Shown piece by piece: positions 49,912-58,055 of a stretch of DNA of 64,000 bases. Position numbers and translations under genes: made by a program. The stretch comes from Marchantia polymorpha subsp. ruderalis (lineage: Eukaryota > Streptophyta > Marchantiopsida > Marchantiales > Marchantiaceae), in assembly GCA_037833965.1 (NCBI GenBank), contig AP031351.1, positions 23,014,501-23,078,500 on the forward strand. The letters are read 5' to 3'. The notes under the pieces were generated by a model. The model was not told where the DNA came from and did no database searches. It saw only the letters and a program-made list of their open reading frames with translations. Positions within the stretch are counted from its first letter, which is position 1; each line of letters starts with the position of its first letter.

Positions 49912-51574
49912 TGCAGAGGAGTCACCGACTTCGACCCCATCAAGACGGAGGGACGAAGGGAGACACACCCCTGCAGCGCGAGTGCCGCGGAAGCGGCGAT
50001 GGAGGGAAGAGTCTGAAGAGGAGCAGCATCAAGAACCCTTTGCTCCCATTCGACCGCGGCCGCTGTGCGAGCCATACAGCCGGCCGAAGCAGAAGGCACG
50101 CAGACTGGTGTTGCCAGCTGACAGTGCAGACACGGCGACAATTGCGACGGAGATAGGAAGTGCGTCGCCAGAGAGGCGAGAGGAAGCGCGGACGACCGCA
50201 GGAGCGACGGGCCACGCTGCAACCTCGTCGGGAGAGAGGCCGCCTACGGGCCAAGGGCCTCCGGAGTTACCACGTGCGATGCGGACAGATGTTCCGTTTG
50301 CGCACAGGAGAACCTCCGCGGACGGACGAGCCTCCGCGGACCGGCGAACACAAGTGGACGTGGATCTACGCTTACGCGTAGGAAGGAGCAGTCCGCCTGT
50401 GCACAGGTCGCCTGTGCACAGGACACCTCCACACGTGCCGCCTGTGCACAGGCAAGAATCACCCCCGTTCCAACGTAGGAAGGGGAAGGAGCCGGCGGAA
50501 GAACCGCCTACGAGACACCGGCCCTCGGGGCCAGACCCTCCGGCGCACCACGCGCCGCAATTTGCGCCTTCGGCGCCAGGGCCTTCGAGCAGAGGAGATA
50601 CGAGCAGAGAGCGTGCGGAGGCCGCACCATCGGCGGGAAGTCCGCCGATAGATGCGCCTTCGGCGGTAGGGCCTATAGGCCAAAGAACATCGGGCGTGCG
50701 GCCCCCGGTCATGTCGCCTTCGGCGATAGATGTCCGCGGCGCTACGCCTGCGGCGGACAAGGCGCCGGCAAATGCGCCTGCGCACGGGGCGGGCACAGCC
50801 CCCACGGACCGATCAAGGGAGCAGCAGACGATGGAGCGGAGTGACTGTCCGCGGGATGAAATCTCGATGCGCGATGCGCAATCCAACCCCGCGCAGCCAC
50901 CCTCCGCTCGATCGCCTTCTGCGGCGGACGACGGCGACAGAGAGAACGCGGTAGGCAATCAACAAGCGAGCGACAGGGATGCCGCTCGGGTACATTCGCC
51001 TTCCGCCTTAGACATTTTGGCGACGAGCAGCGAGGCTGCAGCCGTGCCTTCGCAGGCAGCACACGTCGAGGACGTGCAGCCCCACTCGGGGCAGTCGCCG
51101 ACGCAATCAATGGCGACTGAAATTCTCCACTCGGATGATGACGACGGAGGCTCCACGGAAGAAATGTCAGGAGCAGAAGACACCGAGGAGGAGGAGGAGG
51201 AAATTGTTGGAGCGCCGGCGGCGGCGCTCTCTGAGCAGGTGATTCCGTTGCTGCGGTACTTGGATCGCAAGGTCGATAAATACGCCGACCCACTCCAGCC
51301 GGGATCTTACATCGAGTTAGTGCGCAGGCGGACTCGCACTAAAGTCCACACCAGCAAGCTATTAGCTAGAGTGGACCAGGAGTTGAGGGACTTGAAGGAG
51401 AAGCATGAGTGCTTGTGGGGTCAGTACAAGCTTAATCAGAAGTTCTACAAGCACACCGAGAAGATGAAGGATGAGAAACTGGGCGAGCTCACCAAGGAGC
51501 AGGTGAAGGTCAAGGAAGCACTCAACTCTGAGCAGGCCCATAATCGGATTTTGTCAGAGGAGCTCGTGCGATAG
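49892..51574 (+). CDS. Element C ORF2: Pro/Ser/Ala-rich, acidic, coiled-coil protein
   Basis: The first ATG of the frame is at 49892, giving 560 residues. The N-terminal part has a basic nuclear-localisation-like word (PRKRRWR, about 30-36). The middle 300 residues are low-complexity and rich in Pro, Ser, Ala, Arg and His, with PPVHR repeated where CGCCTGTGCACAGGCG-type palindromes are translated and APSA/SPSA where CCTTCGGCG words are translated. An acidic run (DTEEEEEE) follows near residue 430, then VIPLLRYLDRKVDKY and SYIELVRRRTRTK, and a Lys/Glu-rich coiled coil to the end. It stops at TAG (51572-51574), beyond which the same frame continues as coiled coil. No enzymatic motif, zinc knuckle or protease site is present. 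A structural or nucleic-acid-associated role is a guess. Confidence 0.6.
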   Translation: MNEVDTDAEESPTSTPSRRRDEGRHTPAARVPRKRRWREESEEEQHQEPFAPIRPRPLCEPYSRPKQKARRLVLPADSADTATIATEIGSASPERREEARTTAGATGHAATSSGERPPTGQGPPELPRAMRTDVPFAHRRTSADGRASADRRTQVDVDLRLRVGRSSPPVHRSPVHRTPPHVPPVHRQESPPFQRRKGKEPAEEPPTRHRPSGPDPPAHHAPQFAPSAPGPSSRGDTSRERAEAAPSAGSPPIDAPSAVGPIGQRTSGVRPPVMSPSAIDVRGATPAADKAPANAPAHGAGTAPTDRSREQQTMERSDCPRDEISMRDAQSNPAQPPSARSPSAADDGDRENAVGNQQASDRDAARVHSPSALDILATSSEAAAVPSQAAHVEDVQPHSGQSPTQSMATEILHSDDDDGGSTEEMSGAEDTEEEEEEIVGAPAAALSEQVIPLLRYLDRKVDKYADPLQPGSYIELVRRRTRTKVHTSKLLARVDQELRDLKEKHECLWGQYKLNQKFYKHTEKMKDEKLGELTKEQVKVKEALNSEQAHNRILSEELVR

Positions 51575-52090
51575 ACGCGGTTGTTGGAACAATGTCAGCT
51601 CGCACGGCAGGCGGATGAAGAATTAATCCGCAGGTTGCAGTCAGAGTGTGGCGAATTGAGAGCGCAACGTGCTGAAGCCGAATCGCAATTAGTGATGATT
51701 GAAGAGGATCGCAGGAAGGAGGCGGATCGCACGAAGGTGGAGACGGCGAGGCGAGTCGCCCACTGTCTCAAGGGCTACGCCCACTGGGAAGTGAAGGCGC
51801 AGGAGAAACTCACACTGCGTGAGTTTGAATTGCGCGCAGCCGGGTTGTTGTCAGGCGACAGTAGGAGTCGGCGGAAGGTAGCGAAGAAGCTTGAAGCCTT
51901 TCTGTCGAAGGCACAGGATACCATGTCCACCCTCGAGGGGGAGGTGTCCGCGGCGTTGCAGCGGTTGGGACTGCGCAGTCGAGCGGAAGAGTGGCAGGGT
52001 AGGGAGTTAGTGCGCGGCAGTCGGCCGTGCAGGAGACGCAGTACAGGTTCCGCGGAGTGTAGTGTAGCGTGGTTCCGTGCAGGCGTGTAG
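51575..52090 (+). pseudogene. Element C: in-frame coiled-coil continuation after TAG
   Basis: The frame of ORF2 continues directly after its TAG stop for 171 codons to 52088-52090, without an ATG near its beginning. It is strongly helical and Glu/Arg/Gln-rich (LEQCQLARQADEELIRRLQ and following), extending the coiled coil of ORF2. The stop is therefore most easily explained as a CAG to TAG change in a longer ancestral protein of roughly 1,000 residues, or as a readthrough stop. The end lies just before the TATA box of the element. Confidence 0.55.
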
Positions 52091-52100
52091 CGTAGTGCAG

Positions 52101-53101
52101 TGTAGTGCTAGGTAGGACTTAGAAGGTATAAAATATTTCCAGGCGTTTTGCCTGGGGTTCTTTCCCATCAGAAGTGCAGATCAGGAACCCATTTCCTTTG
52201 CGTGTTTGTGTCCTTGAGTTCTGTCACCACGCACGAGGAGTTACAACTTAGCGTTCCGCATTTTGTAGCTGAAGGCCTTCGGCCGAATGTTCAGAGCTAG
52301 TCCATTGGTTAGAGACTTGAGTAGTTCGGATCTGCACCTGCGGGTGACTGCCGATGCTCAGAGCCAGTGACTAGTTAGATACTTGAACAGTTTCGCCCCT
52401 ACACCTTCGAGTGTTTCTTTCTGATTGTACTCCTTGGGATTTTTCCCCTGAATGCCAAAGTGAAGTTTTGCTACTTCGTGTAAGCCTTGGTTGTAAATTC
52501 AGGTTACGCTGCAGCAGGTGCCTTGAGGGTAACCCCTGTAGTATTTCTGGGAATGACAAGTGCCTGAGAATTCAAACTCTTCAATAGACTGTTGTTGTGT
52601 TACTAGGATGTTTCACAGTGAGTCCTTCAGTGCGGACCTGTGTTCTCTGCGCGTTTTGTGAGTTGAGAGTGTTGTTCACCGCGTAGGAGTGACTTCGATC
52701 CGAAGTAGGCAGTCCAAACCGGGTTTCCTACACTAGCAGCAAGCTAGTGGAAGTGTTGTAAAAGCCGGAGTTGGAAGTCACTGCCCGCAGCTTTGCCGAG
52801 TGTGCTCGTGAGAGACTTTCCCCCTGAAATCTTGAAGTAGAGGTCCTAACGGATCTCTGGGTTGTGTTTCTGTAGTTTCAGGTGTGTGTGTGTGTGTGTG
52901 TGTTACGCTGCACTGTGCGACCTCCGAGTGCGCTCCGAGTGGACACTTGCAGTATTTCTGGGAGTGACAGTCGCCTGAGAATTCAAACTCCTCAATAGTC
53001 TGTTAAAACGTGACACTTTGTACCCTGTGTGTTCCTCTGTCCCTGTGGGTTCGACCTTTCTACCACTATATTGCAGTTTTAGCCTTTAGTGGGTTATTAC
53101 A
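52101..53101 (+). repeat. 1-kb segment shared by C and D (R-U5-like)
   Basis: This 1,001-bp segment and 54909-55906 in element D are nearly identical over their whole length. It contains an internal duplication: 52504-52593 and 52903-53004 share TTACGCTGCA, GTATTTCTGGGA, GCCTGAGAATTCAAACTC and TCAATAG. It also has a second, shorter duplication (about 52287-52345 and 52356-52414) and a (TG)n run at 52882-52902, shorter in D. Confidence 0.9.
52127..52134 (+). promoter_or_regulatory. TATA box of element C
   Basis: TATAAAAT lies 26 bases into the 1-kb segment that C shares with D. The equivalent in D is TATAAAG at 54935-54941. A conserved TATA about 970 bases before the 3' end is what the U3/R boundary of an LTR would show, and it points away from the coding region upstream. 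Confidence 0.6.
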
Positions 53102-53382
53102 GGGAGTGGGAGCTGAAATCGAAGTGTAAAATCTGTGAGTGGGAGCTGAAATCAAAGTGGAAGATCTGAGAATGGGAGCTGAGAGTGAAGTGAAATCGAC
53201 ACTAAAATCTGAGTAGGAATTGGGAGTGGGACTCGGAGCTAGGATAGACCACAGCGGTTGTGGTATTGAGAAAGTCACCCAGAGTTGGTTTAGATCTTTA
53301 TGTAACAAAGAGCTTGTCTGCTGCTCTTGTGGAAATAGTAGACAGCAAGTTATTGTTTTCAGGTCTGGATAATTTATCTGTG

Positions 53383-55906
53383 TGTGGTAACCCACTTTTT
53401 GTTTTTTGTCGGAACTAAAACATTTTTGAATAGTAAGTACCGCGGCAGCAGCTGTAAATAGTAATCGGTACGCGAAACCAGAGTAAAAAGAGGATCGAGG
53501 ACAATCAAGGGGTTCTGGTCTTAGGCCACAGTGGGACGCTTGGGACGGAACGGGCGGTTCATACTGCAGGATCCGCTTCGAGCACCTTCGGCGGTAGATC
53601 ACTCATAACTTTCTCAATTCGTAACGTTTTGAGTTGCTTTGGGTCTTGTTGGAAAGAGCTCAACGCGCTGGTTCTAACGAGCCCAAGAACTTGTGAAACG
53701 GATGAGAGGTCACTGAGTTATAAGTGTCGGAAATTACTGATGGGGGGCGTTCGGCGGTAGAGCGACTTTGGCGGTACGCCTTCGGCGGAAGAACCGCCGG
53801 AAGATGCGCCTTCGGCGGTAGACGCCTTCGGGTCAACGCCTTCGGCGATGCGGGAGAGTGCATTCGGCGGAAGAGTAAATCCCTCATAACTTTCTCAATT
53901 CGCAACGCCTCGACTTGGTTAGGGTTTCGTTGGAAAGAACTCGACGCGCTGATTCTAACGAGCCCAAGAACGCCACGAACGGAGGAGAATTCCGGGAGGT
54001 ATGAAGGTCGCAAGATACTTAGCTTTCCGCCTGCGCAAAGGCGAAGAAAGTTTTGTCCTATGCGCGGACGAAGGAAGTTCGCCTGCGCACAGGCGAAATA
54101 GGGTTTTGATGTAGGCGCGAAGTTCGCCTACGCACAGGTGTTTGCCTGTGCACAGGCGCTTCGGCGTCGGCGGGAAATGCGCCTTCGGACCTAGAAATGC
54201 GCCTTCGAGTTTGCAACTTGTACGGCGCCAGCGCAACAGCGCAGAAGTAGGCGGACGCCTGTGGATAGGCTGCCTGTGCACAGGCGGACGGCCTGTGGAT
54301 GGACGGCCTGTGGGTAGGATGCGGACGCATGCGGATAGGCGAACACCTTCGGCGGAAGAGTAAAACCGTCATAACTTTTTCAATTCTTAACGGTTTGACT
54401 TGATTAGGGTCTTGTTGGAAAGAGCTCGCAACGCTCGTTTTAACGAGACCAAGAACTCTTGAAACGGATAAGGCCTCACTGAGTTATGAGCGTCGAAAGC
54501 GGCTGTCATGGTTAGGAGAGAGGCCTTCGGCGTTAACAGTTAGAGGGGCCTTCGGCCCAAGGCGGCCTGCGAGTAGGCGGCTTGCGTGTAGGACGCGTGG
54601 GACCCACAGTCCTCGGATTTTGGAGAAGGAATTTTGGCCTAGGTTCAGAGATCTTGCGGGGCCCATATCTTTGCGATGGACGGTCGGATGGATCTGAAAT
54701 TTTGTGGGGCCGTTGATCTCGGCCGGCCACGCATGCTTGCAAATTTTCAGACTCAGATCTTGGATGGAAAGGCGCTGGCGGCTCTGTACAGTAGGCTTAG
54801 GATTCAGATTTAGGGTTAGGGTAAGATTTAGGTTGTAAGTTAGAGGGGAAGGCAGCCGCCGACTCCTCAGATGTAGGATCTGTTGCGGCTCGCACCAGGG
54901 CATTGCAGTGTAGTGTTAGTTAGGACTTAGAAGGTATAAAGTAGTTCAAGGCGTTTTGCCTTGGGTTCTTTCCCAGTTTCGGAAGTGCAGATCAGGAACT
55001 CATTTTCCCTGCGTGTTTGTGTCCTTAGTTCTGTCACCACGCAAGGGGAGCTACCACTTGGCGTTCCGCATTTTGTAGCTGAAGGCCTTAGGCCGAATGT
55101 TCAGAGCTAGTACATTGGTTAGAGACTTGAGTAGTTCGGATCTACACCTGCGGGTGATTGCCAATGCTCAGAGCCAGTGACTAGTTAGATACTTGAATAG
55201 TTTCGCCCCTACACCTTCGAGTGTTTGTTCCTGATTGTACTCCTGCGGGATTTTTCCCCTGAATGCCAAAGTGAAGTTTTGCTACTTCGTGTAAGCCTTG
55301 GTTGTAAAGTCAGGTTACGCTGCAGCAGGTGCCTTCAGGGTAACCCCTGTAGTATTTCTGAGAATGACAAGTGCCTGAGAATTCAAACTCTTCAATAGAC
55401 TGTTATTGTGTTACTAGAATGTTTCTCAGTGAGTCCTTCAGTGCGGACCTGTGTTCTCTGCGCGTTTTGTGAGTTGAGAGTGTTGTTCACCGCGTATGAG
55501 TGACTTCGATCCGAAGTAGGCAGTCCAAACCGGGTTTCCTACGCTAGCAGCAAGCTAGTGGAAGCGTTGTAAAAGCCGGAGTTGGAAGTCACTACCCGCA
55601 GCTTCGCTGAGTGTACTCTTGAGAGACTTCCCCCCTGAAATCTTGAGTAGAGGTCCTAACGGATCTCTGGGTTGTGTTTCTGTAGTTTCAGGAGTGTGTG
55701 TGTGTGTGTTACGCTGCACTGTGCGACCTCCGAGTGCGCTCCGAGTGGACACTTGCAGTATTTCTGGGAGTGACAGTCGCCTGAGAATTCAAACTCCTCA
55801 ATAGTCTGTTAAACGTGACACTTTGTACCCTGTGTGTTCCTCTGTCCCTGTGGGTTAGACCTTTCTACCACTATATTGCAGTTTTAGCCTTTAGTGGGTT
55901 ATTACA
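53383..55906 (+). mobile_element. Element D: solo-LTR-like relative of C without the coding region (TSD CTGTG)
   Basis: It starts TGTGGTAACCCAC and ends GTGGGTTATTACA, with a perfect 5-bp duplication CTGTG (53378-53382 and 55907-55911). Joining the flanks restores the sequence of element A at the equivalent point. The 2,524-bp unit has a left part related to C and E but clearly diverged, three dyad modules, micro-palindromes (CGCCTGCGCACAGGCG near 54082 and variants to 54300), a TATA at 54935 and the 1-kb right part shared with C. No long frame is present in the middle, where C has its coding region. Confidence 0.85.
53600..54500 (+). repeat. Three dyad modules of element D
   Basis: Copies lie at about 53605-53735, 53880-54010 and 54362-54495. 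The central words keep pairing potential although they vary: GTCTTGTTGG in one copy still pairs with AACGAGAC through a G-U pair at RNA level. Confidence 0.75.
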
Positions 55907-56141
55907 CTGTGAAAGAGCAAGTGTTTAGGATCTTGTTGTCTTGGATACACTTAGAGCACATGGCTTGAGTTCAGCGAAGTTAGATTATGGGAGCTCGAAC
56001 CCCCACTTGGACTACAAACGCTGAAGGGTGGGGAGTTTAGGCTCACACGGGTTGAGTACAGGGCTCGACCCGAACCCGACCCGTACCCAACCCGAACTCG
56101 GGTTTTTGGGTTCTACCCGAACCCGATCGGAGCCCTAGATC

Positions 56142-56363
56142 TAATCTACTGAACACTTTCTTCTAGTTTTGGATTGATTTAGAAAAATCTGATACTGGTT
56201 TCGTGTCTGGCTAACTTTTCAACAACCATTATTCCAATTTTATCACACATATTCTGACATAGTTCTCTAATTTTATTTATACTTTCAATTTTGCACCAAT
56301 TTTTACTAGCAAAGAAGTAGTGTAAACTAATTAAAATGGTAAAATTTAGTTAATTTTGCATGG
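56142..56363. other. Host flank of the hAT element, AT-rich
   Basis: About 220 bases between the right end of the hAT element and element E. No gene seen. Its last five bases, CATGG (56359-56363), should be the left target duplication of element E. Confidence 0.6.
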
Positions 56364-57174
56364 TGTGGTACCCCACTTTTGGCAATTTTGAGGAAATTAA
56401 AACATTTTTGGAAAACTGTACCCTGGCAGCATTGTAAATAGCCTTCGGTACATCAAAACGGAATGAATCCGGAAGATCGCGGGGATTCTCGAGGGATCCT
56501 GTAGAATCTGGGATTTGGGGTGCAGCAGTAAGGACAGGCACCACCCTCCCTGCGAGTTCTGCAGTTAGGACCCCTACGACGCAAGGCGCAAAACCCGCCT
56601 TTGGAGGTTGCGTCCGCGGCTGTAGGGAAACCCTCCATAATTAGGTCAACCCTCGGGCGCCTTGACCAAGTTAGGGTCCCGTTGGAAAGAGCTCGACGCA
56701 CTGATTCCAACGAGCCCAAGAACGCTTGGAACGGATGAGGACTTAGGGAGTTATCACTATTGGAAGAAACGGAGGCGGTCGCCTACGGCGGAAAGAGTTC
56801 GCAACCGGCGCGAATTCCGCCTACGCGGAAGGGGGAATCAAGTTTTGTCCTATGCGCGGACGAAGGCGTTCGCCTGTGCACAGGCGAAGTAGGGTTAGGG
56901 AAGGCGCGAAGTCCGCCTACGCACAGGCGTTCGCCTGTGCATAGGCGCTTCGGCGTCGGCGGGAAATCCGCCTTGGGCCCTAGAAATGCGCCTTGTGAGG
57001 TAGAAAGTGTACGGTGCCTTCCGCGCCAGCGCAGCGCCGCGTACGGCGGAAGAGCCGCCAGAGTAATCAAATCGGTACGGACCATGCGGACGGGACGGGT
57101 GGATGCGCTCTGGGACGGACGGAGTTGCGGCGGCGGAAGCGCCGACGAAGAGACAAGGAACGGACAGACTGGAC
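56364..57174 (+). mobile_element. Element E: left part of a C-like element, cut by gypsy F
   Basis: It begins TGTGGTACCCCAC and follows element C closely for 811 bases, including one dyad module and the CGCCTGTGCACAGGCG palindromes. Similarity stops abruptly after GACTGGAC, where the gypsy LTR begins. The remainder is expected on the far side of the gypsy element, outside the window. By eye E is much closer to C than D is. Confidence 0.8.
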
Positions 57175-58032
57175 TGCAACCTCCGGGCTGACTCTCACTC
57201 AGGTTTACCTCTGATGGCTTTGTGGTAGCGCATCATGGTTCTAGAAGACTAAGATTCATACTCTCACTCATGTCCCAAACACCTTCTCTTACAAACTCTC
57301 ATGTATCACTCCAACTCACACACAACTCTCCTCACATCACCCTCTTCACATAAATGCAAACACACGTCGATACTCCAAGATACTCAAAAACTTCACTCCT
57401 TCATTACTGAAACAAGTCCTCACACATGACTCTCCAAACTTGCTTGAGAGGTGCTACTCTACCTCTCTATTTATACTACTTGAGAAGTTACCATAGTAAC
57501 ATGTGGTAATTTCTCCTAACTTACTTTTACCTAGGTAAGTTTGACTAACCTTCTCTACGTGGCAACATGCCATTGGCCTACCTAAACCTTCTAGAAGCTT
57601 CCGGAATCCAAGGTTGAGGTGGCGACATGCCATTGGAAGCTTTTAAACTTCTACAAGCTTCCTAGCCACTAAGTCAACATTAGACTTAGTCTAGCCAATC
57701 ATCTTTCATACATTTAGTCAAACCAATCAAATCCAAGCTTCTAGTCAAATATCTAATCCCTTGGAATCTAGAACTTTTGTATGAGACAAAATAGAAGTGC
57801 TCATTCCTTGTGAAAGACAAAATAGAAGTGCTCACTCCATTCTTCTAGAACTCCGCTAATTATTCCGCCAACTATAGAGATTGTAGCTAAACTTAGTCAT
57901 GACTAGATAAACTTAGTTATAACTAACTAGTTTAGTCATAACTAGCTAGTCTTAGCTATGCCTTGGCTAATCATCCTTATTCCTTTGACCACTTTTAAGA
58001 CTTAGTACATATGTGCAACACCCAGTCTTACA
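57175..58032 (-). repeat. 3' LTR of gypsy F
   Basis: On the minus strand it starts TGTAAGACTGGGTGTTGCA and ends GGTTGCA, 858 bp. The outer boundary is fixed by the break in similarity between element E and element C. The inner boundary is fixed by the purine-rich tract. A TATAAATA word lies inside at 57468-57475 (minus). Confidence 0.8.
57468..57475 (-). promoter_or_regulatory. TATA box in the gypsy LTR
   Basis: TATAAATA on the minus strand, about 560 bases into the 858-bp LTR, in the position expected for the U3/R promoter. Confidence 0.55.
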
Positions 58033-58043
58033 TTTACCCCCGG
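58033..58043 (-). promoter_or_regulatory. Polypurine tract of gypsy F
   Basis: CCGGGGGTAAA abuts the start of the 3' LTR on the minus strand, only about a dozen bases after the gag-pol stop codon. This is the expected primer site for plus-strand DNA synthesis. Confidence 0.65.
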
Positions 58044-58055
58044 ACCAAGATTTCA

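Larger units (their letters stand above)
47733..53101 (+). mobile_element. Element C: 5.4-kb LTR-like unit carrying protein-coding sequence (TSD GGGAG)
   Basis: The unit starts TGTGGTACCCCAC and ends GTGGGTTATTACA, an imperfect 13-bp inverted pair beginning TG and ending CA. It is flanked by GGGAG (47728-47732 and 53102-53106). The ends are confirmed by element D, which has the same starts and stops at a different site. There are no terminal direct repeats. In order it contains about 0.8 kb shared with D and E (one dyad module, CGCCTGTGCACAGGCG palindromes), a 3.1-kb coding region in three adjoining segments, a TATA box at 52127, and about 1 kb shared with D. The layout long U3 / TATA / R-U5 fits a solo LTR whose U3 contains the coding region. 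An alternative is an unclassified TG/CA element with no internal domain at all. Confidence 0.8.
46140..56047 (+). mobile_element. Element B: solo-LTR-like copy of A, interrupted by C and D (TSD CGGGT)
   Basis: It starts with TGTGAGCACAAAACTGTG and ends GGCTCACA, exactly like element A. It has a perfect 5-bp duplication, CGGGT (46135-46139 and 56048-56052). Its own sequence is in three pieces: 46140-47732, 53107-53382 and 55912-56047, in total about 2.0 kb, close to the 2.12 kb of A. The pieces align in order with A: modules and GCCTTCGGCG repeats, minisatellite, the AGTCACC-AGAGTTGG segment, then the GAAGTTAGATTATGGGAG end. It lies inside the hAT element and is itself the target of C and D. 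Confidence 0.85.
40370..56137 (-). mobile_element. hAT transposon, split by nested insertions (TSD GATCTAAT)
   Basis: The left end reads TAGGCCTCCG and the right end reads CGGAGCCCTA, imperfect inverted repeats with 9 of 10 bases matching. Both sides are flanked by a perfect 8-bp duplication, GATCTAAT (40362-40369 and 56138-56145), the length produced by hAT transposases. Both subterminal regions are rich in ACCCG/CGGGT words (40378-40460 and 56064-56130), plausible transposase binding sites. Removing element B and its duplication leaves about 5.86 kb: the 3' side, a broken transposase on the minus strand (42248-44343), a long repetitive 5' region (44390-46060), and the last 85 bases beyond B. 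The transposase is disabled, so this copy is an old resident that became a landing site. Confidence 0.85.

Noticed and set aside
48239-54300. Palindromic short repeats as a CRISPR array
   Set aside because: Spacing is irregular, copies lie inside an open frame, spacers are not unique units of constant length, and the context is a plant-type genome.
52101-55906. The two 1-kb direct repeats (52101-53101 and 54909-55906) as the 5' and 3' LTRs of one element
   Set aside because: Flanks of the repeat pair give no matching duplication, while the larger units 47733-53101 (GGGAG) and 53383-55906 (CTGTG) each do. They are the right ends of two separate insertions.
41137-56141. Alternative left end of the hAT element at AAGGCTCCGAACCG (about 41146)
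   Set aside because: Flanking bases match only imperfectly, whereas 40362-40369 gives a perfect 8-bp duplication and a better inverted end.
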